Position numbers and translations under genes: made by a program. Shown piece by piece: positions 42,177 to 51,329 of a DNA stretch of 64,000 nucleotides (the first letter of the stretch is position 1; every line of letters starts with the position of its first letter). Source of the DNA: CAZUMJ01 sp964621605 (GTDB lineage Bacteria > Actinomycetota > Acidimicrobiia > Acidimicrobiales > Iamiaceae). The stretch is from positions 62,001-126,000 of the forward strand of contig CAZUMJ010000002.1 of the NCBI GenBank assembly GCA_964621605.1, written 5' to 3'. The notes under the pieces are model-generated. The model was not told the DNA's origin and made no database searches. It saw only the letters and a list, made by a program, of their open reading frames with translations.

Positions 42177-42938
42177 TCAACGGGCGCGTCGGGTTGTCAG
42201 ACGGGCGCGCGCCTCGGGCTGGCTGATCGACCACACCTGTGGCCCGAGCTCGCGCTCGACGGCAAGGGCATGGGTTGCGACGGCGGGCATGTCGCCAAGG
42301 GTCGCCTTCACGTCGATGAGCACCCGACGAGGAGCCGCCGCCGTACGCGCCGCCAGCTCGGACGCCACGTCGAGGAGCAGGTCGTCCTCGACGACACGCC
42401 AGGCGACGCCGACCCGCACCGCCTCCTCTGCCGTGAGCACCTCGCCGAACAGCAGTGCCGCCGCGGCGGTCTGCGGGCCTGCAAGGCGCTGCAACATCCA
42501 GGTGTGCCCACCCCCTGGATGCAGGCCCAGCTGCACGAAGCGTGTGTCGATGCGTGCGGAGCGGGCAACGAGACGCACGTCGCACGCCAAGGCCAGGTTC
42601 ACCCCCGCCCCGACCGCCGCTCCGTTCACCGCTGCCAGCGTGGGGAGCGGGCACCGGCTCACGCGCAAGAACCCCTCGTAGATCTGCAGGAGCCCTGACC
42701 GGGCGGCGTCCTCGTCGCTGGAGCTGGCGTGCAGCAGGTCGGAGAGGTCAGCGCCCGCACAGAAGGCCGGTGGCGCACCCGTCACGACCACCGCATGCAC
42801 GGACTCGTCCGCTTCGAGCGTGTCGAAGGCGTCGACGAGCTCCGTGACCATCTGTGCGTCGAGCGCGTTGCGACGCTCGGGGGCGGTCAGCGTGACGGTC
42901 GCGACGCCGTCCCGGCAGGTCAGGTCGATGGAAGCCAT
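42177..42938 (-). CDS. Enoyl-CoA hydratase/isomerase family protein
   Basis: A 253-residue crotonase-fold enzyme acting on acyl-CoA. ERRNALDAQM and FCAGADLSDL give the first oxyanion-hole segment, and AAVGAGVNLALACDVRL the second; LGLHPGGGHTWMLQRL follows. At the usual hydratase Glu positions I read FVQLGLHPGGG, so one of the two acids may be absent. It could be an isomerase or another crotonase. ATG at 42938; convergent with the APH-like kinase. Confidence 0.9.
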   Translation of the reverse strand: MASIDLTCRDGVATVTLTAPERRNALDAQMVTELVDAFDTLEADESVHAVVVTGAPPAFCAGADLSDLLHASSSDEDAARSGLLQIYEGFLRVSRCPLPTLAAVNGAAVGAGVNLALACDVRLVARSARIDTRFVQLGLHPGGGHTWMLQRLAGPQTAAAALLFGEVLTAEEAVRVGVAWRVVEDDLLLDVASELAARTAAAPRRVLIDVKATLGDMPAVATHALAVERELGPQVWSISQPEARARLTTRRAR

Positions 42939-43021
42939 GCGCAGCAGTCTGCCCGTCGCTGCAGGAGGAACCGAGTCCGACGTCGGGCGCTGAGCCCCCG
43001 AGGCCGCGCGTCGGTCACCGC

Positions 43022-43654
43022 TCAGAGCCAGGCGCGCTCGAGCTCCTCGCGTCGCTCGTCCCATTCTTCGACCGTGATGCCATAGCGCACGTGGTCTTCC
43101 CACACGCCGTTGATCTCGAGATACCGCTCGGCAGTGCCCTCATCGCGCAGGGCGAGCTTGTCGACCACCCGACGGCTCGCGGCGTTGCGGGGGATGATCG
43201 CGACCTGCAGGCGGTGCAGGTGGAGGTGGTCGAACGCATAGCGCGCGACGACCACGAGCGCCTCGGGCATGTAGCCGTTGCCTGCCGCACGGCGGTCGAT
43301 CCAGTAGCCGACGTATGCGCTCTGGAAGGCGCCACGCTGAATCGACGAGAGGTTGATCTCGCCCACGAAACAGCCGTCGACGAAGATGCCGAAGCCGAAC
43401 CCCACCCCGAGCTGCCGTTCGCGCTCACGAGCGCTGCATCGCACCGCGAACGCATCGCGATCGGTGGTCGGATCGGGTGCGTTCGGAATGCGGCGAGGCT
43501 CCCACTTGAGCAGCCAATCGGCGCTCGTCCTGCGCACGTCGCTCCAGGCAGGAAAGTCTGTGACGGTGAGCGGGCGGAGCAAGACCCGACGCCCGAAGAG
43601 GGTCGTGATCGCCCCCGGAGGTGCCTGGGATGCACTACGGGCGGGTCGACGCAT
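43022..43654 (-). CDS. GNAT acetyltransferase (RimJ/RimL-like)
   Basis: A 210-residue N-acetyltransferase. GRRVLLRPLTVTDFPAW is the usual RimJ/RimL opening. VGYWIDRRAAGNGYMPEALV contains the acetyl-CoA loop (R-x-x-G-x-G/A type), then HRLQVAIIPRNAASRRV. ATG at 43654 has AGGTGG just upstream; the longer frame from 43690 is less likely. It probably acetylates a ribosomal-protein or other N-terminus, or a small molecule. Transcribed in the same direction as the aldose epimerase gene, 90 bp downstream of it. Confidence 0.9.
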   Translation of the reverse strand: MRRPARSASQAPPGAITTLFGRRVLLRPLTVTDFPAWSDVRRTSADWLLKWEPRRIPNAPDPTTDRDAFAVRCSARERERQLGVGFGFGIFVDGCFVGEINLSSIQRGAFQSAYVGYWIDRRAAGNGYMPEALVVVARYAFDHLHLHRLQVAIIPRNAASRRVVDKLALRDEGTAERYLEINGVWEDHVRYGITVEEWDERREELERAWL

Positions 43655-43744
43655 CAGGCCACCTGTTCGACCCGCGGAGGGCGTCGGCACGGCGGACGGC
43701 GAGACGGCACGGAGCTGATGCTACGGGACCGCTCCCGGCTGCGG

Positions 43745-44671
43745 TCAGCTGGCACCGAAGCGGATCCCCCACGACGCGTCATGAGCCGCACCCGGCGCGA
43801 GGCGCACCAGGTCGGTGCCGGTGCGAAACGCGTCGGGCGGGCACGTCATCGGCTCCACCGCCAGCGCCGTACGCCGCCGAGCGGGTGCCAGCGTGTCGCC
43901 GGTGAAGAGCTGCACCCAGCGGTGGCCTTCGTCCATCCAAAGGTCGACCAGGTGACCGTCGCTGCGCTCGAAGGACACATGCGCCCGACCGTCACCGTCA
44001 CGCGCCAGACCGGTGAACGCGGTGTCGAGCACACGGTCGTCGAGTCGCCTCGGCGTCGTGAGGTCGTACGCCCCGCCACCCGCCGGGACGAGGCCAGTCG
44101 GCAGCAGACGCTCGTCGTCGCACACGAGGCGGCTGGTCGCCGCAACCTGCACGGTGCACGCATCGACCCCTCCCGGCCCGGCGGCCAGGTACGGGTGGTG
44201 TCCGAGGCCGTAGGGGCAGGCCACATCGCTGCGGTTCGTGACACGCACGTGAACCTCCAGCCCGTCCGCCCGCAGCCGGTAGTCGGCCTCGAGGTCGAGG
44301 CAGAACGGGTAGCCCGGTGTGGGGTGCAGGCGAAGCGTCATGGTGACCGCCGCGTCGCTCCGACCTGCCACACGCCATGGCAGCCAGCGCACAAGGCCGT
44401 GGATGGCGTTGTGGCGGCCCGGCTCCGACAGGTCGAGCTGATGGTCGATGCCGCCGAAGGTGTACCGGCCGTCCCCGACCCGGTTCGGCCAGGGCGCCAG
44501 GATCGCGCCTCGTGCCCCATCCGCGATGCGATCCTCGGCATAGGGCTCCACGACGTCGACCTCACCGACCGCAAAGCGACGCAACCCGGCACCCACCTCC
44601 ACGATCGTCGCCGTATGGTCACCGGCACGCAGCTCGATCTGCGCACCCGAGGGAGGGGGTGAGGTGCTCAC
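43745..44671 (-). CDS. Aldose 1-epimerase family protein
   Basis: A 308-residue galactose mutarotase-fold protein. LAPWPNRVGDGRYTFGG, HNAIHGLVR with a conserved His, GLGHHPYL with the catalytic His, and LAVEPMTCPPDAF with the catalytic Glu are in the family order. It interconverts anomers of free sugars in the cytosol. GTG at 44671 overlaps the stop of the DUF501-Ppx gene as GTGA, so it is translationally coupled in that operon, probably without a functional link. Confidence 0.92.
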   Translation of the reverse strand: MSTSPPPSGAQIELRAGDHTATIVEVGAGLRRFAVGEVDVVEPYAEDRIADGARGAILAPWPNRVGDGRYTFGGIDHQLDLSEPGRHNAIHGLVRWLPWRVAGRSDAAVTMTLRLHPTPGYPFCLDLEADYRLRADGLEVHVRVTNRSDVACPYGLGHHPYLAAGPGGVDACTVQVAATSRLVCDDERLLPTGLVPAGGGAYDLTTPRRLDDRVLDTAFTGLARDGDGRAHVSFERSDGHLVDLWMDEGHRWVQLFTGDTLAPARRRTALAVEPMTCPPDAFRTGTDLVRLAPGAAHDASWGIRFGAS

Positions 44672-46125
44672 CGAAGGAGCGACGCCGCGAGGCCATCGAG
44701 GATGTCGGCCTCGGAGTGGATGACCTCACGTGCGCCGATCGCGTGCAGCACCGCCTGCAGCACCAGGCAACCACCGACGATGACTTCGACCCGACCGGCT
44801 TCGAGGCCGACCACCTGACGCCGCGCGGCGATGGGCAGCGCGGCGAGTCGGTCGGTCAGCTCGTCGACGGTGGCGATGTCGAGGACGTGGTGGTGCACGC
44901 GGTCACGGTCGTAGTGGGCCAAGCCCTGCGCGATGCTCGCCAATGCGCTGACGGTCCCGGCGAGCCCGACCACGCGGGCGACGTCGACCACGCCGAGCTC
45001 GTCCAGCGCCCCCCGGAGCTGCACGTCCAACTCGCGTCGTGCTGCGGCGAGCTCGGCCGATGTCGGGGGATCACCGGCCAGGTAGCGCTCGGTGACCCGC
45101 ACGCAACCCACGTCGAGCGAGCGAACCCCGTGCACCACCGGGTCGCCCACGGCGGTGAGCGACCCCCAGATGAGCTCGGTGGATCCGCCTCCGAGGTCGA
45201 ACACGAACACGCCGCCGGGCGCGGGCGGCAGGTCAGCGGTCGCACCGGCGAACGAGAGTCGACCCTCCTCCTCTCCGGGGAGCAGTTCGAGTGGGGCTCC
45301 CAACGCCTCCGCCGCCGGGCCGAAGAAGTCGTCGCGGTTCGAGGCGTCGCGCGCCGCCGACGTGGCGGTGGCGCGCACAGACGTGGCACCAAGCGCCTCC
45401 AACACACCGCGGTACTCGGCCAGCACCGCGACGGTCCGGGCGATCGCCTCCGGGGCGAGCCGGCCGGTCCGGTCGACGTCTTGGCCGAGGCGCGTGATGT
45501 GCATGCGCCGATCGAGCGTCTCGAGGCAACCGTCGAAGGCACGGCGAGCCACCAACAAGCGGGTGGAGTTCGTGCCGCAGTCGACCGCGGCCACCACGTC
45601 GGCTGAATCACCCTGCTCGTGGCCCGCGGGGGTCGGGTGCGCAGCGCTCACCGCAGGAACGCAATCTGGACGCAAGCCCGAGGCGGCAAGACGAGCGTCG
45701 ACCCAGCGGCCGACCGGGTCGTCGCCGCCGGCGAGGAACCATGCGTAATGGGCATGGAGGCATTTCACACCGCGGCGGGTCCCCGCCACACCTCCGCTCG
45801 GTCTCGGGCCGACATGGCCTGCGGGCAGGGCGGCGTCACGCTCGCGCGCATAGGTGTCGTGGGCGGCACGCAGCTCGTCAGGGTCGACCTCACCCTCGGC
45901 CTCGTCGACCCCACCCTCGCCTTCGATGCGCCCCACCCATCGGCGCTCCGGCTCACCGACCAGCCAGTACCGGGTGGGCATCGGTGTGCCGTCGAAGAGC
46001 AGCGGCGCGTTGCGGATGACCAACGGAGACCCGTCCGCGTGACGGACCACGACGTCGAACTCGCTGGCCGGGGCTCGCCCAAGTAGCTCCGCCACCGCAC
46101 GACGGTCGTCCGGTGCGGCGCTCAC
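44668..46125 (-). CDS. DUF501 domain fused to Ppx/GppA exopolyphosphatase
   Basis: A 485-residue fusion. Residues 1-150 are a DUF501 domain (DDRRAVAELLGRAP; RNAPLLFDGTPMPTRYWLVG; the Cys-containing GVKCLHAHYAWF). Residues about 170-485 are Ppx/GppA: VVAAVDCGTNSTRLLV, then MHITRLGQDVDRTGRLAPEA, FVFDLGGGSTELIWG and VIVGGCLVLQAVL, the ASKHA-fold phosphate sites. It hydrolyses polyphosphate or pppGpp, family knowledge. In most actinobacteria these are two adjacent genes next to ftsB. GTG at 46125 overlaps the upstream acyltransferase stop as GTGA. The fusion is read directly from one uninterrupted frame. Confidence 0.9.
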   Translation of the reverse strand: MSAAPDDRRAVAELLGRAPASEFDVVVRHADGSPLVIRNAPLLFDGTPMPTRYWLVGEPERRWVGRIEGEGGVDEAEGEVDPDELRAAHDTYARERDAALPAGHVGPRPSGGVAGTRRGVKCLHAHYAWFLAGGDDPVGRWVDARLAASGLRPDCVPAVSAAHPTPAGHEQGDSADVVAAVDCGTNSTRLLVARRAFDGCLETLDRRMHITRLGQDVDRTGRLAPEAIARTVAVLAEYRGVLEALGATSVRATATSAARDASNRDDFFGPAAEALGAPLELLPGEEEGRLSFAGATADLPPAPGGVFVFDLGGGSTELIWGSLTAVGDPVVHGVRSLDVGCVRVTERYLAGDPPTSAELAAARRELDVQLRGALDELGVVDVARVVGLAGTVSALASIAQGLAHYDRDRVHHHVLDIATVDELTDRLAALPIAARRQVVGLEAGRVEVIVGGCLVLQAVLHAIGAREVIHSEADILDGLAASLLR

Positions 46126-48299
46126 CGCGCGCGGCCCGACGGTGGAAGGGATCGATCCGTGGCCGCCGGCGCCGCCGTGGACGGCACCGTCGTCGTCGGT
46201 GACACGGGCGTGGTCGGCCCAGATGACGTGGATGTCGGTGGGGCGACCGTCGGCCCCAGCACCCCAGGGTCCACGGCACCGGCCGGGTAGTGCTCGACCA
46301 CCCCCGGCGTGCGCAGCAGGCGCGGGACCATCCAGTTCCACAGGGCAGTCGTGGCCTTCGGGTCGTAATGGGCACCGTCGGGGCGCAACGTCACGCCGTC
46401 CACCGTGTCACGCGGGTGCCCGCCAGGACACGCGTACTGCGAGACCGCAAGCATCGAGACGTCGTGAGGATGCGCGGCGGCAAATCGACGGAAGACGCCG
46501 TTGACCCACGCAACGCGGGCATCGTCTGCACGCGCACCCTTCGCGGCTCCCAACCCCAGGTCGGGAGGGCGCATGCACGGCACGTCCTCGATCACCAGGG
46601 GCACATCGGTGCGCGCCCGGAAGAACGCGCGTACGTCCTCCAGGTGCGTCGTGATGAGACGGTCGTAGGCAGGGGTTCCCACACGGTAGGTACGATCGCC
46701 GATCTTTCGGTCGTAGACCTCCCATGCCCCGGCGACCAGGACGATCACATCGGGCTGCTGCGTGACGGCGTACGCCCAATCCTCGGAGGTTCCGGCACAT
46801 TCGCCGGGTGCACCGTCCCACGCGATCAGGTCATCGGTGAGCTTGCGCGTGTAGGGCACGAGACCGCACCCGATGTGCGCGCCGGGAATGAGCGAGGCCC
46901 CCGACGGGACCGCCCCGTACACCTGGGTGAACGCGACAGAGTCACCGATCACGAGCACCCGAAGCTTTCCTGGCTCGACCGGAGTCGGCCGCTGGGGGCG
47001 TGGCGCCGCCACACCACCCAAGTCTCCACCCCACGGCAGCACAGGCTGGCCCGACGGCACGCGGATGCCCAGAAGGATCACGAGCAGCACGACGAGCGAC
47101 GACACGGCCATCACGTGCAGCGTCGCCCGCTCGGGGTGGCGCAACCGCTGCCACGCGGCGGTGCGAACGGGCCGCTCCACCAGGTAGTACGACGCGGTCG
47201 CGACCGCGAACGACACCAGGAGTCGCAACGCGAGCAGCGGCCACGTCGACCAGGCGATGCGTGAGGGGTTCAGCCAGATCCCGACCGGCCAATGCCACAG
47301 GTACAGGCCGTAGGAGAGCCTGCCGATCCACGGCAGCGGCCCGGTACGCAGCACCCGACGCAATGCGCTCGGACCGGGCACCATCACGGCATGGACGAGC
47401 GCGACCCCCGCGAGCGTGAACACCACGTACCAGCCGCGGTACAGCCAGCGATCGTCACCCGCGACTACGAAGAAGGACGCGACCACCGTGACCAAGCCGA
47501 TCCAGCCAACGACCTCAACGAGCCGGGACCGGATGCTGCTGCGCAGCCCGGCTTGTGCGCTGTTGCGATCGCGACAGGCATGCAGCCCTGCCGCCAGGGT
47601 CGCGCCGCCCAACAACACGAAGGCGTGCGAGAACAAGCCGTAGTAGGCACGCGACACGTCGGCGTCGCCGCGCACGAGCACCACCATCCACACCCACGAC
47701 GCCACCCCGGCGAGGGCGATCAGGAGCGCAAGGCGACGATCGCGGCCACGGGTGACACGTCGCAGCAGCAGCAACGTGCACGGCCAGATCAGATACCACT
47801 GCTCCTCCACGGCCAGCGACCACACGTGGCGCAGCGGCGACGGCTCGACGAGCTCGGCGAAGTAGCTCTGGTGGCTCAGGATGAAGCGCCAGTTCGCCAC
47901 GTAGAACAACGACGCCACGGCATCGAGGCGCACCGAACCGCGTGTGAACGCCGGGCCGAGGAACTGCGCATACCCCACGACTGCGAGCAGGAGCAGCAGC
48001 AGCGCGGGAAGCAGGCGCCGCGCCCGACGCCCGTAGAACGCCCCGAGGCGAACCCCACCGTCGTCGTCCTGCTCGCGCAACAACAGCGTGGTGATCAGGA
48101 ACCCGCTGAGCACGAAGAACAGGTCGACGCCCAAGAAGCCGCCGCGCAGCGACGTCACCCCGGCATGGAAGACCATGACCGCAAGCACCGCCAACGCCCT
48201 GATGCCATCGAGGGCCGGCTCATAGCGCAGGCGTGCAGGAGCCGCACCGACCGGATCCGCCGCGGCCTCCGACGAAGCCCGGAGGCGGGCCTCGTTCAC
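46122..48299 (-). CDS. Acyltransferase-3 with C-terminal SGNH domain (copy 2)
   Basis: A 725-residue membrane O-acyltransferase of the OafA/YrhL group. YEPALDGIRALAVLAVMVFH, FLGVDLFFVLSGFLI and SLAVEEQWYLIWP are the AT3 hallmarks across about 10-11 helices, with LPWIGRLSYGLYLWHWP before the final helices. The extracytoplasmic SGNH part has VLVIGDSVAFT (nucleophile Ser) and LRPDGAHYD (Asp/His). A Thr/Pro-rich tail of about 60 residues ends it. It likely acetylates or acylates a surface glycan. The GTG overlaps the paralogous gene's stop as GTGA. Confidence 0.93.
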   Translation of the reverse strand: MNEARLRASSEAAADPVGAAPARLRYEPALDGIRALAVLAVMVFHAGVTSLRGGFLGVDLFFVLSGFLITTLLLREQDDDGGVRLGAFYGRRARRLLPALLLLLLAVVGYAQFLGPAFTRGSVRLDAVASLFYVANWRFILSHQSYFAELVEPSPLRHVWSLAVEEQWYLIWPCTLLLLRRVTRGRDRRLALLIALAGVASWVWMVVLVRGDADVSRAYYGLFSHAFVLLGGATLAAGLHACRDRNSAQAGLRSSIRSRLVEVVGWIGLVTVVASFFVVAGDDRWLYRGWYVVFTLAGVALVHAVMVPGPSALRRVLRTGPLPWIGRLSYGLYLWHWPVGIWLNPSRIAWSTWPLLALRLLVSFAVATASYYLVERPVRTAAWQRLRHPERATLHVMAVSSLVVLLVILLGIRVPSGQPVLPWGGDLGGVAAPRPQRPTPVEPGKLRVLVIGDSVAFTQVYGAVPSGASLIPGAHIGCGLVPYTRKLTDDLIAWDGAPGECAGTSEDWAYAVTQQPDVIVLVAGAWEVYDRKIGDRTYRVGTPAYDRLITTHLEDVRAFFRARTDVPLVIEDVPCMRPPDLGLGAAKGARADDARVAWVNGVFRRFAAAHPHDVSMLAVSQYACPGGHPRDTVDGVTLRPDGAHYDPKATTALWNWMVPRLLRTPGVVEHYPAGAVDPGVLGPTVAPPTSTSSGPTTPVSPTTTVPSTAAPAATDRSLPPSGRAR

Positions 48300-50245
48300 G
48301 GTGGTCCGGTGGGTGACGACGGTGGAGGGCCGGCGGCCACCAGAGCCCGCAAGCGTGGGCCGAGCCACTTCCATGCATACGGGTTGGACTGATACGTGAA
48401 GTGGACGCCGTCGGGGCGCAGCACCACACCGTCCTCGGTCTCGCGGAAGTGCCCTCCGGGGCACAGGTAAGAGGACCAGTCGAGGATCGACACGTCGTCG
48501 TGGCGGGAAGCCACAACATCTCGGAGGACATCGTTGACCCACCGGACGCGCCACGCGCTGTTGCGTGGGTCGGGTTGTTCGCCGACCTCGTAGCCCTCGT
48601 GGCGCATGCACGGGGCGTTCAAGAAGACGATCGGCGCCTGCGTCTTGGAACGGACGAAGTCGAGGTCGCTGCGCAGGGTCCGCTCGAGCTCGTCTCGGTA
48701 CCGGTCGGTGCCGACCTTGTACACGTCGGTCCCGAACACGTGGTCGTAGACCTCCCATGCGCCGTAGCCGAACACCACCACCTGCGGATCGCCGCTCTCG
48801 ATCGACGAGGCCCAACGTTCGCGCTCCGTGGCGCACGGAGGCACACCCGTCTCGATGTGCACCACGCCGTTGTTGATCATGCGGCCGGGCAGGATGCCGC
48901 ACCCCAGGGCTGCCGCGGTGATGAGCCGGAGGCCCTCCGGCTTCGATGCCCCGAACCCCAGCGACCAGGCGACCGAGTCGCCCACGAGCAGCACGCGCAC
49001 GTCGTCTGGCCGGTCAGGCGCGTTGGGAATGTGGGCGAGTCGCTGCTTCTGCGCGGCCTTCGGAGGTGCCACGGGAATGAACAAGATGCCGGTCAGTACC
49101 GCAGACACCCCCATCATCGAGCCCGCCGTAGCGAGCCGGGGCATCCGCAGCCGTTGCCACGCAGCCGTCCGGATGGGCCGCTCCACGAGGTAGTACGACG
49201 CGACCGCCGCCCCGAACGAGACCACCGTTCGCACGGCGAGCAAGGTGATGCCCGAGAACCGGCCCCCGACCGGATTGATCCACACCGCGATCGGCCAATG
49301 CCACAGGTAGAGGCCGTAGGACAGGCGGCCGATCCACGGCAGCGGAGGCACGCTGAGCAGGCGGGCGAGCGGACCGCGCTCGTCGGCCATGACCCCCGCA
49401 ACCACCAGCGCGCCGAGCACCGCGAAGAGCAGGAAACCGCCTCGGTAGAGGCGGTCGTCGTACCCCGCCAGGCGGGAGAACGCCACGAAGCAGCCCACCA
49501 GGGCCACCCCACCCACGCCCTGTGCTGCGCCGATGGCGACGCGGCGACGCAGCGGCCAGCGGTGCAGGGCGAGCGCGAGCGCAGACCCGACGAGCAACGT
49601 GTGCGCACGGGCGTCGGTTCCGTAGTAGGCCCGCGACGGGTCGGCCAACGGCTTCACCAGGATGCTCATCCACACCGCAGATGCGACCGCCAGCACCGAC
49701 ACGATGCCGAGCACCACCTCGAGCCGCCGGCGCGTGACGCGCAGCAGGACCAGCAGCACCGCGGGCCACACCAGGTACCACTGCTCCTCGACCGCCAGCG
49801 ACCACATGTGGCGCAACGGCAACGGGGCCCCGAACTGTGCGAAGTACGACAACTTGGAGTACGTGAACCACCAGTTGGCGCCGTAGAACAGCGACGCGAG
49901 GCTGTCCTTTCGCACCTCCGCAGCGATCAGCGGAGGCGGGTGCACGAAGTGCTGCTGGATCGTCACGGCGCACAGCAACACCACGATGGCCGGGAAGAGT
50001 CGACGGATGCGCCGAGCGTAGAACCCCCCGAAGTCGATGCGCTCGGCCCCGTCGAACTCCCGCACGAGCAACGTGGTGATGAGGAAGCCGCTCAACACGA
50101 AGAAGAGGTCGACGCCGAGCAGCCCGCCGCGCGCCGGCTGCACGCCGAAGTGGTAGAGCATCACGGCGAGCACGGCCACGGCGCGAAGACCGTCGAGCCC
50201 CGGTTGGTAGCTCAGATGACGCGGGGCGTGGGAGGGGTCGCTCAT
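48296..50245 (-). CDS. Acyltransferase-3 with C-terminal SGNH domain (copy 1)
   Basis: A 649-residue paralogue of the next gene. YQPGLDGLRAVAVLAVMLYH, LLGVDLFFVLSGFLI, SLAVEEQWYLVWP and LPWIGRLSYGLYLWHWPI mark the AT3 domain; VLLVGDSVAWS and LRPDGVHFT mark the SGNH domain. The strong similarity and head-to-tail position show a tandem duplication that has since diverged, perhaps to act on different sugars. ATG at 50245 lies 12 nt after TAGGGT. Role in surface glycan acylation is inferred from the family. Confidence 0.93.
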   Translation of the reverse strand: MSDPSHAPRHLSYQPGLDGLRAVAVLAVMLYHFGVQPARGGLLGVDLFFVLSGFLITTLLVREFDGAERIDFGGFYARRIRRLFPAIVVLLCAVTIQQHFVHPPPLIAAEVRKDSLASLFYGANWWFTYSKLSYFAQFGAPLPLRHMWSLAVEEQWYLVWPAVLLVLLRVTRRRLEVVLGIVSVLAVASAVWMSILVKPLADPSRAYYGTDARAHTLLVGSALALALHRWPLRRRVAIGAAQGVGGVALVGCFVAFSRLAGYDDRLYRGGFLLFAVLGALVVAGVMADERGPLARLLSVPPLPWIGRLSYGLYLWHWPIAVWINPVGGRFSGITLLAVRTVVSFGAAVASYYLVERPIRTAAWQRLRMPRLATAGSMMGVSAVLTGILFIPVAPPKAAQKQRLAHIPNAPDRPDDVRVLLVGDSVAWSLGFGASKPEGLRLITAAALGCGILPGRMINNGVVHIETGVPPCATERERWASSIESGDPQVVVFGYGAWEVYDHVFGTDVYKVGTDRYRDELERTLRSDLDFVRSKTQAPIVFLNAPCMRHEGYEVGEQPDPRNSAWRVRWVNDVLRDVVASRHDDVSILDWSSYLCPGGHFRETEDGVVLRPDGVHFTYQSNPYAWKWLGPRLRALVAAGPPPSSPTGPP

Positions 50246-50257
50246 GGCAGGACTGCG

Positions 50258-50263
50258 ACCCTA
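50258..50263 (-). promoter_or_regulatory. Putative -10 box TAGGGT overlapping a stop codon (minus strand)
   Basis: Read on the minus strand, TAGGGT starts with the TAG stop of the PAP2-family gene and is 12 nt from the acyltransferase ATG, allowing a very short leader. This repeats the stop/-10 overlap of 37084 and 38978. Confidence 0.35.
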
Positions 50264-51253
50264 GACGGACGTGGCCGCCAGACCGGCCCGCGACACCTGG
50301 GCGGCGGCTTCTTCGTGCTCGGCTCGCTTGCGTCGCAGGATGTCATCGACGCTGTACCAGACCAGGTGCACGATCAGGGCGTACAGCCACCCGAGCAGGA
50401 TGTCGACCACGTAGTGCTCCGCGCCGAGCACCAGCGTGAAGGCCATCGCGATCGGGTAGCAGAACAGCAGGATGCGCAGCGGCCAGCGAGACGTCCGCCA
50501 GAAGTAGAGCGCGACCAGCATGGTGTAGGCGGCGTGCAGGGAGGGCAGCGCAGCGGTGAGGTTCACGGTCGCCTGGCCCTTGTGGAACAGGTCTTCCGCG
50601 GAATGGATCGGGATGTACTTCCAGCCTCGCCCGACGGTGCGATTCAGCGGGGGGAGCAGCCCCCGGTCTGACGCATACCAGGGGGGTGCCCAGGGGAACA
50701 GCAGGTAGGTGCTCAGCCCGATCGCCGTCAGCGCGATGAAGCGCCCCACGAACGCGGCCCAGCGGGCACGGCTGCGTCCGTACAGCCACGCCGCGATGGC
50801 GTAGCAGGCGACGAAGTGGGAGAGGTACGTGAGCGTGGGAATCACCTCCCACACGTGCACCCGCGACGGGTCGATGAGCCGTTGCTGCAACCAGACGGTC
50901 GGCACGTTGCCGAACCCGAGCATCTTGTCGGCGGTGATCTGCGGCGTGACGTGCAACGGGAAGCCCAGCGTTTCGGCCGCCCCTCGCGTGTAGTCGTACG
51001 CCAGCAGCGCCAAGACGAACGGCACCCAGTCGACGAACAGGCGCCACAGACGCCGACCAGGGGTGAACACGGCGAACACCGCGAGCGCCCCGACGAGCCA
51101 TGCGAGCAGCACCTCGCGTTCCCATGGGAACCCGCGGGTCTGCACCGACCGAGCGAAGACGCCGCCGTAGACGAGCAGCGCGACGATGCGCAGGGCCCGC
51201 CGCCACCCGAGCGAGTGCACCCAGGAGCGCACGAACGCAGCGGGCGACGTCAT
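50261..51253 (-). CDS. PAP2-superfamily membrane phosphatase/transferase
   Basis: A 330-residue protein with about six membrane helices. The phosphatase site is PSLHAAYTMLVALYFWR (Ser/His) and GAEHYVVDILLGW (His/Asp), the order of PAP2/inositol-phosphorylceramide-synthase-like enzymes, with FPWAPPWYAS between helices. They act on lipid phosphates at the outer face of the membrane or transfer head groups, as in mycobacterial phosphoinositol-type pathways. ATG at 51253 is supported by TACCAT 8 nt upstream. Exact substrate unknown. Confidence 0.87.
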   Translation of the reverse strand: MTSPAAFVRSWVHSLGWRRALRIVALLVYGGVFARSVQTRGFPWEREVLLAWLVGALAVFAVFTPGRRLWRLFVDWVPFVLALLAYDYTRGAAETLGFPLHVTPQITADKMLGFGNVPTVWLQQRLIDPSRVHVWEVIPTLTYLSHFVACYAIAAWLYGRSRARWAAFVGRFIALTAIGLSTYLLFPWAPPWYASDRGLLPPLNRTVGRGWKYIPIHSAEDLFHKGQATVNLTAALPSLHAAYTMLVALYFWRTSRWPLRILLFCYPIAMAFTLVLGAEHYVVDILLGWLYALIVHLVWYSVDDILRRKRAEHEEAAAQVSRAGLAATSV

Positions 51254-51261
51254 AGCGGCCG

Positions 51262-51267
51262 ATGGTA
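51262..51267 (-). promoter_or_regulatory. Leaderless -10 box TACCAT (minus strand)
   Basis: Read on the minus strand, TACCAT is followed by 8 nt and the ATG (51253) of the PAP2-family gene; no ribosome site is visible. Confidence 0.45.
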
Positions 51268-51329
51268 CGCGGAGAACAGGCGCCCCCTGCTCCACCCCCA
51301 CCTGCGACAACGGCTGCACACGGGTCCGC

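Noticed and set aside
43724..43737. Terminator hairpin CGGGA...TCCCG between aldose epimerase and GNAT genes
   Set aside because: Only a 5-bp stem with flanking mismatches and no T-run; too common at this GC content to call.
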